Both the position numbers and the translations under genes were made by a program. DNA of 14,494 bases, taken from assembly GCA_945867255.1 (NCBI GenBank), contig CAMBHV010000012.1, positions 1 through 14,494 on the forward strand. The letters are read 5' to 3'. This document shows positions 7,489-13,758 of the stretch, piece by piece; position 1 is the stretch's first letter, and every line of letters starts with the position of its first letter. The DNA comes from an uncultured Clostridia bacterium. GTDB taxonomy: Bacteria > Bacillota > Clostridia > Oscillospirales > Ruminococcaceae. Under the pieces are notes generated by a model, which was not told the origin of the DNA, ran no database searches, and saw nothing but the letters and a program-made list of their open reading frames with translations.

Positions 7489-8457
7489 ATGGATCCCAAA
7501 AGCATCGTAGCGGAAATATACAAACAGCATCCGAAAATCAAGTCCGTGTATTTTGTAGGGTGCGGCGCATCCAAGGCGGAATTGTATCCGGGTAAATACT
7601 TTCTGGAGAAAAATGCAAAAGAGCTTCGCACGAGTCATTATACGGCCAATGAATTCTGCTATGCCACACCGGCAGGCGTGAATGAGGATGCGGTAGTGGT
7701 TACTTGCTCGCTGGGGGGCACTACCCCGGAAACGGTGGCTGCCTCCAAGAAGGCGATGGAATTAGGGGCTACAGTGGTGGCAGTGACACATGATGGCGAA
7801 TCTCCTTTAGCGAAAAATGCTCATTATGTAATCGTACACGGCTTTGAAAAGAATTACGCGGCCAAGCTGGAGAAAATGACGAATGTGCTGGCGCTGGCGG
7901 TGGAGTTGCTGCATACCTATGAAGGATATGCACATTATGACGAGATGCAGACGGCGTTTGCCAATATTTATGATTTGATTGAAAATACGGTGCCCTTTGT
8001 GCTGCCCGCAGCAAAGAAATTTGCGCAAGAATATAAGGATGCTCCTGTGATTTATGTGATGAGTTCTGGCGCCACGCAGGATGTGGCTTATACATTCTCG
8101 CTGTGCCTGATGATGGAAATGCAGTGGGTGAATTCCGGAAACTTCCATGACGGTGAATTCTTCCATGGGCCCTTTGAAATCGTGGATAAGGATGTGCCCT
8201 TCGTACTGCTGATGAACGATGGACCCACGCGTGCCATGGATGCCAGAGCACTTACGTTCTTGGAGCGGTTCCAGGCAAAGGTGACCCTGGTGGACGGAAA
8301 GGATTACGGTATTGCATCGGTAATTCCGGCGCCTGTGGTGGAATATTTCAACCCCATGGTGCTTAGCGCCGTGCTGCGCGTATATGCGGAGCAGCTTGCC
8401 ATCGTGCGCTGCCATCCGCTTACGATGCGGCGTTACATGTGGAAACTGGAATATTGA
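7489..8457 (+). CDS. SIS-domain sugar-phosphate protein, FrlB-like fructosamine-6-phosphate deglycase
   Basis: The 322-residue protein consists of two SIS (sugar isomerase) domains like the isomerase half of GlmS. The first domain shows VGCGASK at 23-29 and the phosphate-binding SLGGTTPE near 73-80. The second shows VMSSGATQDVAYTFSLCLMMEM and the segment SGNFHDGEFFHGPFEIV with Glu223 and His226. This GEF.HGP.EIV segment and the terminal HPLTMRRYMWKLEY resemble FrlB, the enzyme that splits fructoselysine 6-phosphate into lysine and glucose 6-phosphate. Related FraB and GfrF enzymes act on other Amadori compounds. A TTG at 7480 is in frame but lies only 2 nt from AGGAGG (7472-7477); the ATG at 7489 is a better start. 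No partner kinase (FrlD) is in the window. Another SIS role, such as amino-sugar isomerisation, remains possible. SIS family certain, deglycase activity moderately supported. Confidence 0.8.
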   Translation: MDPKSIVAEIYKQHPKIKSVYFVGCGASKAELYPGKYFLEKNAKELRTSHYTANEFCYATPAGVNEDAVVVTCSLGGTTPETVAASKKAMELGATVVAVTHDGESPLAKNAHYVIVHGFEKNYAAKLEKMTNVLALAVELLHTYEGYAHYDEMQTAFANIYDLIENTVPFVLPAAKKFAQEYKDAPVIYVMSSGATQDVAYTFSLCLMMEMQWVNSGNFHDGEFFHGPFEIVDKDVPFVLLMNDGPTRAMDARALTFLERFQAKVTLVDGKDYGIASVIPAPVVEYFNPMVLSAVLRVYAEQLAIVRCHPLTMRRYMWKLEY

Positions 8458-8490
8458 TTACATACCCTCTTTCTGATAGCCCTTTTGCAC

Positions 8491-8530
8491 AGCACAAAGC
8501 GCCCGGACATTTGTCCGGGCGCTTTGTGTT
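8491..8530. terminator. Long hairpin terminator between convergent genes
   Basis: A perfect 16-bp stem (8493-8508 with 8513-8528) has an ATTT loop; a G-T and an A-T pair may extend it to 18 bp. It lies between the end of the SIS-domain gene (plus strand) and the end of asnS (minus strand), so it can serve both. Neither side has a full poly-U tail. Termination is therefore inferred from position and stem strength rather than from a classic tail. Confidence 0.75.
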
Positions 8531-8587
8531 ATGTTAAAAAACAGATAGGGAAGGTTTTTTATATTGGTTAGGCGGAAGGCCGATGTA

Positions 8588-9973
8588 TTAAAACCCGCCG
8601 GCCGTGCGGGGGAAGGGCAGCACGTCGCGGATGTTGGGAATAGCAGTGAGGTACATGACCAACCGCTCGAATCCAATGCCGAAGCCGGCGTGTTCTACGG
8701 TGCCGAAGCGCCGCAGATCCAGATACCATTCGTAGTCCTGCTGAGAAAGCCCCTTTTCTTCCATCAGTTGTTCCAGCACGTCCAAACGCTCTTCGCGCTG
8801 GCTGCCGCCGCAAAGTTCCCCAATGCCGGGTACGAGAAGGTCCGCCGCAGCCACGGTTTTGCCATCTTCATTCAGACGCATATAAAACGATTTGATTTCC
8901 TTGGGATAGTCTGTGACGAACACAGGCTTGTGGAAAACCTGTTCTGTCAGATAGCGTTCATGTTCCGTCTGCAGGTCTGTGCCCCAGGCTACTTTGTATT
9001 GGAACGTATCGTTTTTCTCCGCCAATAGCTTTACGGCTTCGGTGTAGGAGATTCGTGCAAATTCGCTTGTGGCCACATGCTCCAACCGGGTACGCAGTTC
9101 TTTGTCGAAGAATTGGGTGAAGAAATCGATCTCGTCCGGGCAAGTATCCAGCACATAGCGGATCACGCTTTTCACCATGGCTTCCGAGAGGTCCATCTCG
9201 TCAGCAAGGTCAGCAAAAGCAATCTCGGGCTCGATCATCCAGAATTCGGCGGCGTGGCGAGGTGTGTTTGAATTCTCGGCGCGGAACGTGGGCCCGAAGG
9301 TGTAGATCTTGCCGAATGCCGTAGCCATAGCCTCGCCTTCCAGCTGCCCGGATACCGTAAGGTTCGTGGCCCGGCCGAAAAAGTCTTTCGAGCAATCCAC
9401 TTTGCCGTCTTCGCCAAGAGGGAGGTCGTTCAGATCCAATGTAGTTACGCGGAACATTTCGCCGGCTCCCTCACAGTCCGAACCGGTGATGAGCGGGGTG
9501 TGCACATAAACAAAGCCTTGCTCCTGTAAGAATTTATGGATGGCAAACGCAGCGGCACTGCGCACGCGAAATGCCGCAGAAAATGTATTCGTGCGCGCCC
9601 GAAGATGAGGCATGGTGCGCAAGAATTCCACGCTGTGGCGCTTTTTTTGCAGCGGGTATTCCGGCCCACAGGCCCCCAGGATAGAGATGGCACTGGCATT
9701 CACTTCAAATGGTTGCTTTGCGCCTGGCGTGTGCACCAGTGTGCCCTCTACTTTTAAAGATGTGCCCACTCCTGCTTTGGCAACTTCTTTATAGTTTTCC
9801 AGCTTTGCGGCTTCAAACACCACCTGCAGCGGCTTGAAGCAGGAACCGTCGGAAAGAGAAAGAAAGCCGATGTTTTTGGAGTCGCGCACCGTTTTGGCCC
9901 ACCCGCACACGGTAACTTGAGTGCCATCCGGTGGGGTTTGGTGGAAAAGGGATGCGATTTCGGTCCGTTTCAT
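8588..9973 (-). CDS. asnS: Asparaginyl-tRNA synthetase
   Basis: This class IIb aminoacyl-tRNA synthetase charges tRNA-Asn with asparagine in the cytoplasm. The 461-residue protein starts with the OB-fold anticodon-binding domain (about 1-105, including VTVCGWAKTVRDSKNIGFLSLSDGS). The catalytic domain follows, with the HTPLITGSDCEGAGEMF segment at 158-174, motif 2 FRAENSNTPRHAAEF at 230-244, and motif 3 GIGFERLVMYL near 432-442 with its arginine at 437. GSDCEGAGEMF and FRAENSNTPRH are typical of AsnRS rather than AspRS. The frame runs 12 codons further upstream, but that part overlaps the leader terminator. The ATG at 9971-9973 has AGGAGG on the minus strand (9982-9987) at correct spacing. Expression is controlled by a T-box leader that senses uncharged tRNA-Asn. 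Confidence 0.97.
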   Translation of the reverse strand: MKRTEIASLFHQTPPDGTQVTVCGWAKTVRDSKNIGFLSLSDGSCFKPLQVVFEAAKLENYKEVAKAGVGTSLKVEGTLVHTPGAKQPFEVNASAISILGACGPEYPLQKKRHSVEFLRTMPHLRARTNTFSAAFRVRSAAAFAIHKFLQEQGFVYVHTPLITGSDCEGAGEMFRVTTLDLNDLPLGEDGKVDCSKDFFGRATNLTVSGQLEGEAMATAFGKIYTFGPTFRAENSNTPRHAAEFWMIEPEIAFADLADEMDLSEAMVKSVIRYVLDTCPDEIDFFTQFFDKELRTRLEHVATSEFARISYTEAVKLLAEKNDTFQYKVAWGTDLQTEHERYLTEQVFHKPVFVTDYPKEIKSFYMRLNEDGKTVAAADLLVPGIGELCGGSQREERLDVLEQLMEEKGLSQQDYEWYLDLRRFGTVEHAGFGIGFERLVMYLTAIPNIRDVLPFPRTAGGF

Positions 9974-9992
9974 GTTGTATTCCTCCTGCATA

Positions 9993-10047
9993 GAAAAATC
10001 CGGCAGCATATTTCGCCCTAATGCCTTAGGACGAATCGCTGCCGGAT
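9993..10047 (-). terminator. T-box leader intrinsic terminator upstream of asnS
   Basis: Read on the minus strand, ATCCGGCAGC (10047-10038) pairs with GCTGCCGGAT (10007-9998) and is followed by TTTTT. An inner 8-bp helix (10033-10026 with 10021-10014, one wobble) fills the loop. CGTCCT within this loop is the segment that would pair with the T-box AGG in the alternative antiterminator fold. Confidence 0.9.
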
Positions 10048-10279
10048 CCGCGGTGCCACCTAACTTGCCGCATTGTGCGGCCCCTTTTTCGCACGGGGCA
10101 AAAAACCCGTATGCGCTTGCAACTTAACGCGCTGCCCACGGCGCACCTACCGCCCGAAAACGGGGTTCAGATTGCGGCTCGGGAGTGTTCTTCAAACAGG
10201 GCTGTGCGCGGGGCTTTCACCATTCTCCGCTCGCTGTGGCAAAGTGAGCCTGCCTTACTTTTCTCCGTCAATGCCTGTG
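9998..10279 (-). promoter_or_regulatory. asnS leader: T-box riboswitch (tRNA-Asn sensing) controlling asnS
   Basis: The minus strand contains the T-box sequence AGGTGGCACCGCGG at 10061-10048, whose UGGC bulge would pair with the tRNA acceptor end. Stem I can be folded. A lower helix CGGAG/CTCC(C)G (10267-10263 with 10185-10180) and an upper helix AGGCAGG/CCTGTTT (10255-10249 with 10200-10194) enclose a specifier loop with AAAAGTA on one side and GAAGAACA on the other. The AAC at 10189-10187 in that loop is an asparagine codon, matching the gene controlled. The distal part has GAGCGGAGAATGGTGAAAGC, a typical T-box stem I apex. Two small GC hairpins (about 10080-10110 and 10066-10081) precede the T-box sequence. 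The 5' end is estimated from the promoter. Confidence 0.93.
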
Positions 10280-10285
10280 ATGTTT

Positions 10286-10314
10286 ATTGTACCTTCTGCA
10301 TGGGTTTGTGTCAA
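10286..10314 (-). promoter_or_regulatory. asnS promoter
   Basis: On the minus strand TTGACA (10314-10309) and TACAAT (10291-10286) are separated by exactly 17 nt. Transcription would start near 10279, giving a leader of about 300 nt that includes the complete T-box. Confidence 0.85.
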
Positions 10315-10539
10315 GCATATGAGATGCGCGATGGAAAGCTTTTTGGTTCATCGAAAATTTGTGTAGCAGATGCCTGGATGGCCATGAAAAAGGCGCGTTT
10401 TCATAAGAGCTGAAAATGTGTGCATGTCCAGAGCGTGTGCGTATGGTGAACAATAAAAAGTGCCTCAAACAAGGCGGTTGTATGTACGAGAATAGTGCAA
10501 AAAGCAATTTATATGCAACATTTTTACATGTGGCGAGGG
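10315..10539. other. Intergenic spacer between divergent asnS and galT promoters
   Basis: I see no gene here. A minus-strand open frame of 143 codons crosses it (10268-10699) but has no ribosome binding site or recognisable protein character. The only structures noted are a 7-bp inverted repeat ATGAAAA-N7-TTTTCAT (10384-10404) and the sequence ATATGCAACAT (10511-10521), which recurs at the galT start. Confidence 0.5.
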
Positions 10540-10569
10540 TTGCGAAAAAACAGCGTAAAGCCTTATAAT
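10540..10569 (+). promoter_or_regulatory. galT promoter
   Basis: TATAAT at 10564-10569 is a perfect -10 box. The best -35 candidate is TTGCGA (10540-10545) at 18-nt spacing, matching four of six consensus positions. Transcription would start near 10576, about 45 nt before the galT start codon. Confidence 0.65.
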
Positions 10570-10620
10570 AAAAGCAAATATGGCGGCATATGATGCTGTG
10601 CAAAAAGGAGAATATGCAAC

Positions 10621-12174
10621 ATGAACAACACCGCGTTTTTGATTGAATGCCTTTTGGATTTTGCCCGCCGGCATGAGTTGATATCTTCCCTGGATGCATA
10701 TGTCAGCCGCAATACGCTTCTGGATCTGTTTGGAATTGCAGAGCCTTGGGAGGGTGAAGTGCCACCGCAGACACTACAGGAGCCTTCGGCTATTCTCGAG
10801 GGGCTTTTGAATGCTGCGGCAGAAAAAGGTTTGTTTGATGCTGACGTGCCGGCATTGCGTGTTAATTTTGAAGCCCGTATTATGGGCACGGTGATGCCCC
10901 GGGAAAGTGAAGTGGCAGAAAAGTTTTCCGCGTTGTGGGAGCGAAGCGGGGCGCGCGCAGCAACGGAATACTTTTATAAGCTGTGTATTGCTTCCAACTA
11001 TATCCGTACAGCGCAGATTGCAAAAAATGTCAAGTGGGACTACACGGGAAAATACGGTACGTTGGAGATCACGATCAATCTGACAAAGCCTGAAAAAGAC
11101 CCAAAAACAATTGCATTAGAGAGGCTGCAGCCGGCAGCCAGCTATCCGAAATGCATGCTGTGCATCGAAAACATTGGATATGCCGGGCGCGTAAACTTTC
11201 CTGCCCGCCAGAACCATCGTGTGGTGCCCCTTACCCTGTGCGGTGAAAAGTGGTATCTGCAGTACAGCCCGTATGTGTACTATAATGAGCATTGTATCGT
11301 ATTCAGCGAAAAGCACGAGCCCATGAGTATCATGCCTAGGGCTTTTGCGCAGATATTCGACTTTGTAAGCCAGTTCCCTCATTATACCTGCGGTTCGAAC
11401 GCCGACCTTCCCATCGTGGGGGGCAGCATTCTCAGCCATACTCATTTTCAGGGCGGTTGCTACGAGTTCCCCATGCAGCGTGCAAAAACGTTGCGGGTGT
11501 ACCGCTGCGCAAAATATCCGGATGTCACGTTAGAGAGCATTGCCTGGCCGGTGACCACACTGCGTATGAGGGGCACAGACAAGGCGCAGATGCTTGCTTT
11601 TGCGCAGGACGTGTTGGGGTTGTGGCGTGGCTACTCGGACGAAGATGCGGATGTGCTGGCGTACACACAGGAAGGTGACCATATGGTGCCGCATAACACC
11701 ATTACACCTATTTTGCGGTATGACGCGGATGAAAAACAGTTTGTGTTTGATCTTGTACTGCGCAATAATCGTACTACACCGGAATATCCGGATGGGATTT
11801 TTCATCCGCATGCAGAGATCCACCATATCAAAAAGGAGAACATCGGCCTGATTGAGGTAATGGGCTTGGCCATCCTCCCGGGGCGCCTGGAACGGCAAAG
11901 TGCCATGGTTGCGGGTGTGTTGAGCGGCAGACAGAATGCGGATGCAGTAAAAGCAGCTGCGCCGGAGCATGCACAGTGGTTGGATGAGCTAGTGAAACGG
12001 TATGGAACGGGTTTGCCTTCGGATGCAGCTACAGAGGCGGTAAAACGCGAGATTGGCGTAAAATTTGAAACTTGTCTGGAACATGCCGGCGTGTTTAAGC
12101 AGACGCCACAGGGACATGCTGCCCTGGAACGTTTTGTGAAAAAGCTTGGGTGTGCACCATGCAGCGCTTTGTGA
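10621..12174 (+). CDS. galT: Galactose-1-phosphate uridylyltransferase, class II (Gram-positive type)
   Basis: This enzyme swaps UMP between UDP-glucose and galactose 1-phosphate in the Leloir pathway, giving glucose 1-phosphate and UDP-galactose. The 517-residue length is typical of the class II GalT of Firmicutes, much longer than the roughly 350-residue enterobacterial type. The nucleotidyl-transfer histidine motif is seen as SHTHFQGG with His273-x-His275-x-Gln277. Other family-typical segments are CMLCIENIGYAGRVNFPARQNHR, YSPYVYYNEHCIVFSEKHEPM and PHNTITPILR. The ATG at 10621 has AAGGAG (10605-10610) 10 nt upstream. A nearer ATG at 10614 gives only a ten-codon frame. No galK or galE adjoins it here, so it appears to be a single-gene unit with its own promoter and terminator. 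Confidence 0.95.
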   Translation: MNNTAFLIECLLDFARRHELISSLDAYVSRNTLLDLFGIAEPWEGEVPPQTLQEPSAILEGLLNAAAEKGLFDADVPALRVNFEARIMGTVMPRESEVAEKFSALWERSGARAATEYFYKLCIASNYIRTAQIAKNVKWDYTGKYGTLEITINLTKPEKDPKTIALERLQPAASYPKCMLCIENIGYAGRVNFPARQNHRVVPLTLCGEKWYLQYSPYVYYNEHCIVFSEKHEPMSIMPRAFAQIFDFVSQFPHYTCGSNADLPIVGGSILSHTHFQGGCYEFPMQRAKTLRVYRCAKYPDVTLESIAWPVTTLRMRGTDKAQMLAFAQDVLGLWRGYSDEDADVLAYTQEGDHMVPHNTITPILRYDADEKQFVFDLVLRNNRTTPEYPDGIFHPHAEIHHIKKENIGLIEVMGLAILPGRLERQSAMVAGVLSGRQNADAVKAAAPEHAQWLDELVKRYGTGLPSDAATEAVKREIGVKFETCLEHAGVFKQTPQGHAALERFVKKLGCAPCSAL

Positions 12175-12226
12175 TGGAGAAAAGCAACATCTTCCCTGAT
12201 TTTTTCAGATAACAGATAAAAAAGAG

Positions 12227-12270
12227 AAGCCTGGCCTGGCGTGAAACTGGGCCGGGCTTTTTGATTTTTT
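12227..12270 (+). terminator. Intrinsic terminator after galT
   Basis: AAGCCTGGCCT (12227-12237) pairs with GGGCCGGGCTT (12249-12259), 11 bp with two GT wobbles and an 11-nt loop. T-rich tracts follow (five T's to 12262, then six more at 12265-12270). It lies 53 nt after the galT stop. Confidence 0.88.
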
Positions 12271-12316
12271 GAAGTTCGCAGGCGGATCGAGCAGGTAAAA
12301 AGACAGGTTTTAGATA

Positions 12317-12359
12317 TGATAAAATATTCACAATATAGGATAAAATGAAAAAATATTCG
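12317..12359 (+). promoter_or_regulatory. Two upstream ArgR-box-like sites before argG
   Basis: TGATAAAATATTCA (12317-12330) and TGAAAAAATATTCG (12346-12359) each match 12 of 14 positions of the arginine repressor consensus TGAATWWWWATTCA. They begin 29 bp apart in a very AT-rich stretch about 80-120 bp before the -35. Because AT-rich sequence can match by chance, the call is tentative. Confidence 0.4.
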
Positions 12360-12439
12360 AAACTTCTCATAGAAGTATTTCTGATATATTGAGATATACC
12401 GTCAAAAAGACGAATTTTTTTCGGAAAAGAAAAAAGAGA

Positions 12440-12468
12440 TTGACGGTGCATAAATACACAGCTATAAT
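12440..12468 (+). promoter_or_regulatory. argG promoter with ArgR-box-like sequence in its spacer
   Basis: TTGACG (12440-12445) and TATAAT (12463-12468) are separated by 17 nt. Between them TGCATAAATACACA (12447-12460) matches 11 of 14 positions of the ArgR consensus. Repressor bound there would block RNA polymerase, fitting arginine repression of argGH. The transcript would start near 12475 with a short leader. Confidence 0.75.
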
Positions 12469-12502
12469 GCAAATCAATATCAAAACAAGAAGGAGGAGCA
12501 TC

Positions 12503-13738
12503 ATGAATCAAGCGAACAAAAGCAAGCAGTACAGCAAAGTGGTGCTTGCGTATTCCGGCGGGCTGGATACGTCTGTGATTATTCCATGGCTGAAAGAACA
12601 TTATGGATGTGAAGTGATCGCGGTTTCTGCTGATGTAGGGCAGGCCGATGAATTGGACGGGCTTGAAGCCAGGGCGCTGGGTTCAGGCGCCTCCAAGGTA
12701 TATGTGCTGGATTTGGTGGATGAATTTGTGGAAGATTACATTGCCCCCACGGTGATGGCCGGTGCCAAATACGAGGGTTCCTATCTGTTGGGTACAAGTT
12801 TTGCGCGGCCGCTGATTGCCAAAAAACTGGTGGAGATCGCCTTGCAGGAAGGCGCAGACGCGATTTGCCATGGATGTACCGGCAAAGGAAATGACCAGGT
12901 TCGCTTTGAGTTGGGTATCAAGGCATTTGCCCCGGATATGCCCATTATTGCGCCTTGGCGTGAGTGGGACATTTCCAGCCGTGATGCGGAGATCGATTAT
13001 GCGGAAGCGCATCACATTCCGCTGAAAGTGAGCCGCGAAAACAGCTATTCGAAGGATAAGAACATCTGGCACTTATCACACGAAGGGCTGGATCTGGAAG
13101 ATCCGGCTAACGAACGTTGCTATGCGAATCCGGGTTTTCTTGAGATGAGTGTGGCGCCCGAACAGGCCCCCGACCAGCCTGCTTATATTACCATCCATTT
13201 TGATAAGGGAATGCCCACTGCATTGGATGGTGTGGAAATGAAACCGGCTCAGCTGCTTTTAAAACTGAATGAGCTGGGCGGAGCAAACGGTGTGGGCATC
13301 ATCGATATTGTGGAAAACCGTCTTGTGGGGATGAAGAGCCGCGGTGTATATGAAACGCCCGGCGGCACGATCTGGTATGCTGCCCACGCCCAGCTGGAAA
13401 TGCTTTGCCTGGATAAGGAGACCAGCCATTATAAGGCGCTGGTGGCCCAGAAATATGCGGACCTCGTATATAACGGGCAGTGGTTTACCCCGTTGATGGA
13501 AGCATTAAATGCCTTTGTTCGCTCTACGCAGGAAATGGTGACAGGTGACGTAAAGGTGAAACTTTATAAGGGAAATGTGCAGCCGGTATCCGTTACCAGC
13601 CCCAACAGCCTGTATAGTGAAGACCTGGCCACCTTTGGGGAAGATTCTGTTTATAATCAGGCGGATGCAACAGGCTTTATTAACCTGTTTGGCCTGCCTA
13701 TTGCTGTGGGCGCTAAGCTGGCCGGCAAAACAAAATAA
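12503..13738 (+). CDS. argG: Argininosuccinate synthase
   Basis: This enzyme joins citrulline and aspartate using ATP to make argininosuccinate, the penultimate step of arginine biosynthesis. The protein has 411 residues, normal for the bacterial enzyme. The ATP pyrophosphatase P-loop AYSGGLDTS lies at 16-24. Further signatures are YEGSYLLGTSFARPLIAK, HGCTGKGNDQVRFE near 123-136, and PWREWDISSRDAEIDYAEAHHIPL. The frame is open 38 codons further upstream to 12389, but that part contains the promoter. The ATG at 12503 has a strong AGGAGG at 12491-12496. A Cys125 replaces the more common Ala in the HGATGKGNDQ motif, a mild substitution. argH follows after 20 nt, so the two form an operon, probably under ArgR control. 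Confidence 0.97.
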   Translation: MNQANKSKQYSKVVLAYSGGLDTSVIIPWLKEHYGCEVIAVSADVGQADELDGLEARALGSGASKVYVLDLVDEFVEDYIAPTVMAGAKYEGSYLLGTSFARPLIAKKLVEIALQEGADAICHGCTGKGNDQVRFELGIKAFAPDMPIIAPWREWDISSRDAEIDYAEAHHIPLKVSRENSYSKDKNIWHLSHEGLDLEDPANERCYANPGFLEMSVAPEQAPDQPAYITIHFDKGMPTALDGVEMKPAQLLLKLNELGGANGVGIIDIVENRLVGMKSRGVYETPGGTIWYAAHAQLEMLCLDKETSHYKALVAQKYADLVYNGQWFTPLMEALNAFVRSTQEMVTGDVKVKLYKGNVQPVSVTSPNSLYSEDLATFGEDSVYNQADATGFINLFGLPIAVGAKLAGKTK

Positions 13739-13758
13739 GGAAAAGGGCGGTGCGGCAG

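Noticed and set aside
8564..9028. 154-codon plus-strand open frame inside asnS
   Set aside because: It is antisense to the conserved catalytic domain of AsnRS and has no independent support.
10268..10699. 143-codon minus-strand open frame spanning the asnS/galT spacer
   Set aside because: It runs across both promoters and into galT, lacks a credible start site, and its translation resembles no protein family.
12377..12405. Divergent minus-strand promoter from the TTGACGG at 12399-12405
   Set aside because: There is no -10-like sequence at the right distance and no minus-strand gene to serve.
12395..12420. Short CGTC-AAAAA-GACG hairpin followed by T's, as a terminator before argG
   Set aside because: The stem is only 4 bp and it lies upstream of the argG promoter with no transcript expected to end there; the galT terminator is already at 12227-12270.
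12389..12502. 38-residue N-terminal extension of argG
   Set aside because: It contains the TTGACG/TATAAT promoter and is a Lys/Arg-rich translation of AT-rich DNA; the ATG at 12503 has a strong Shine-Dalgarno.
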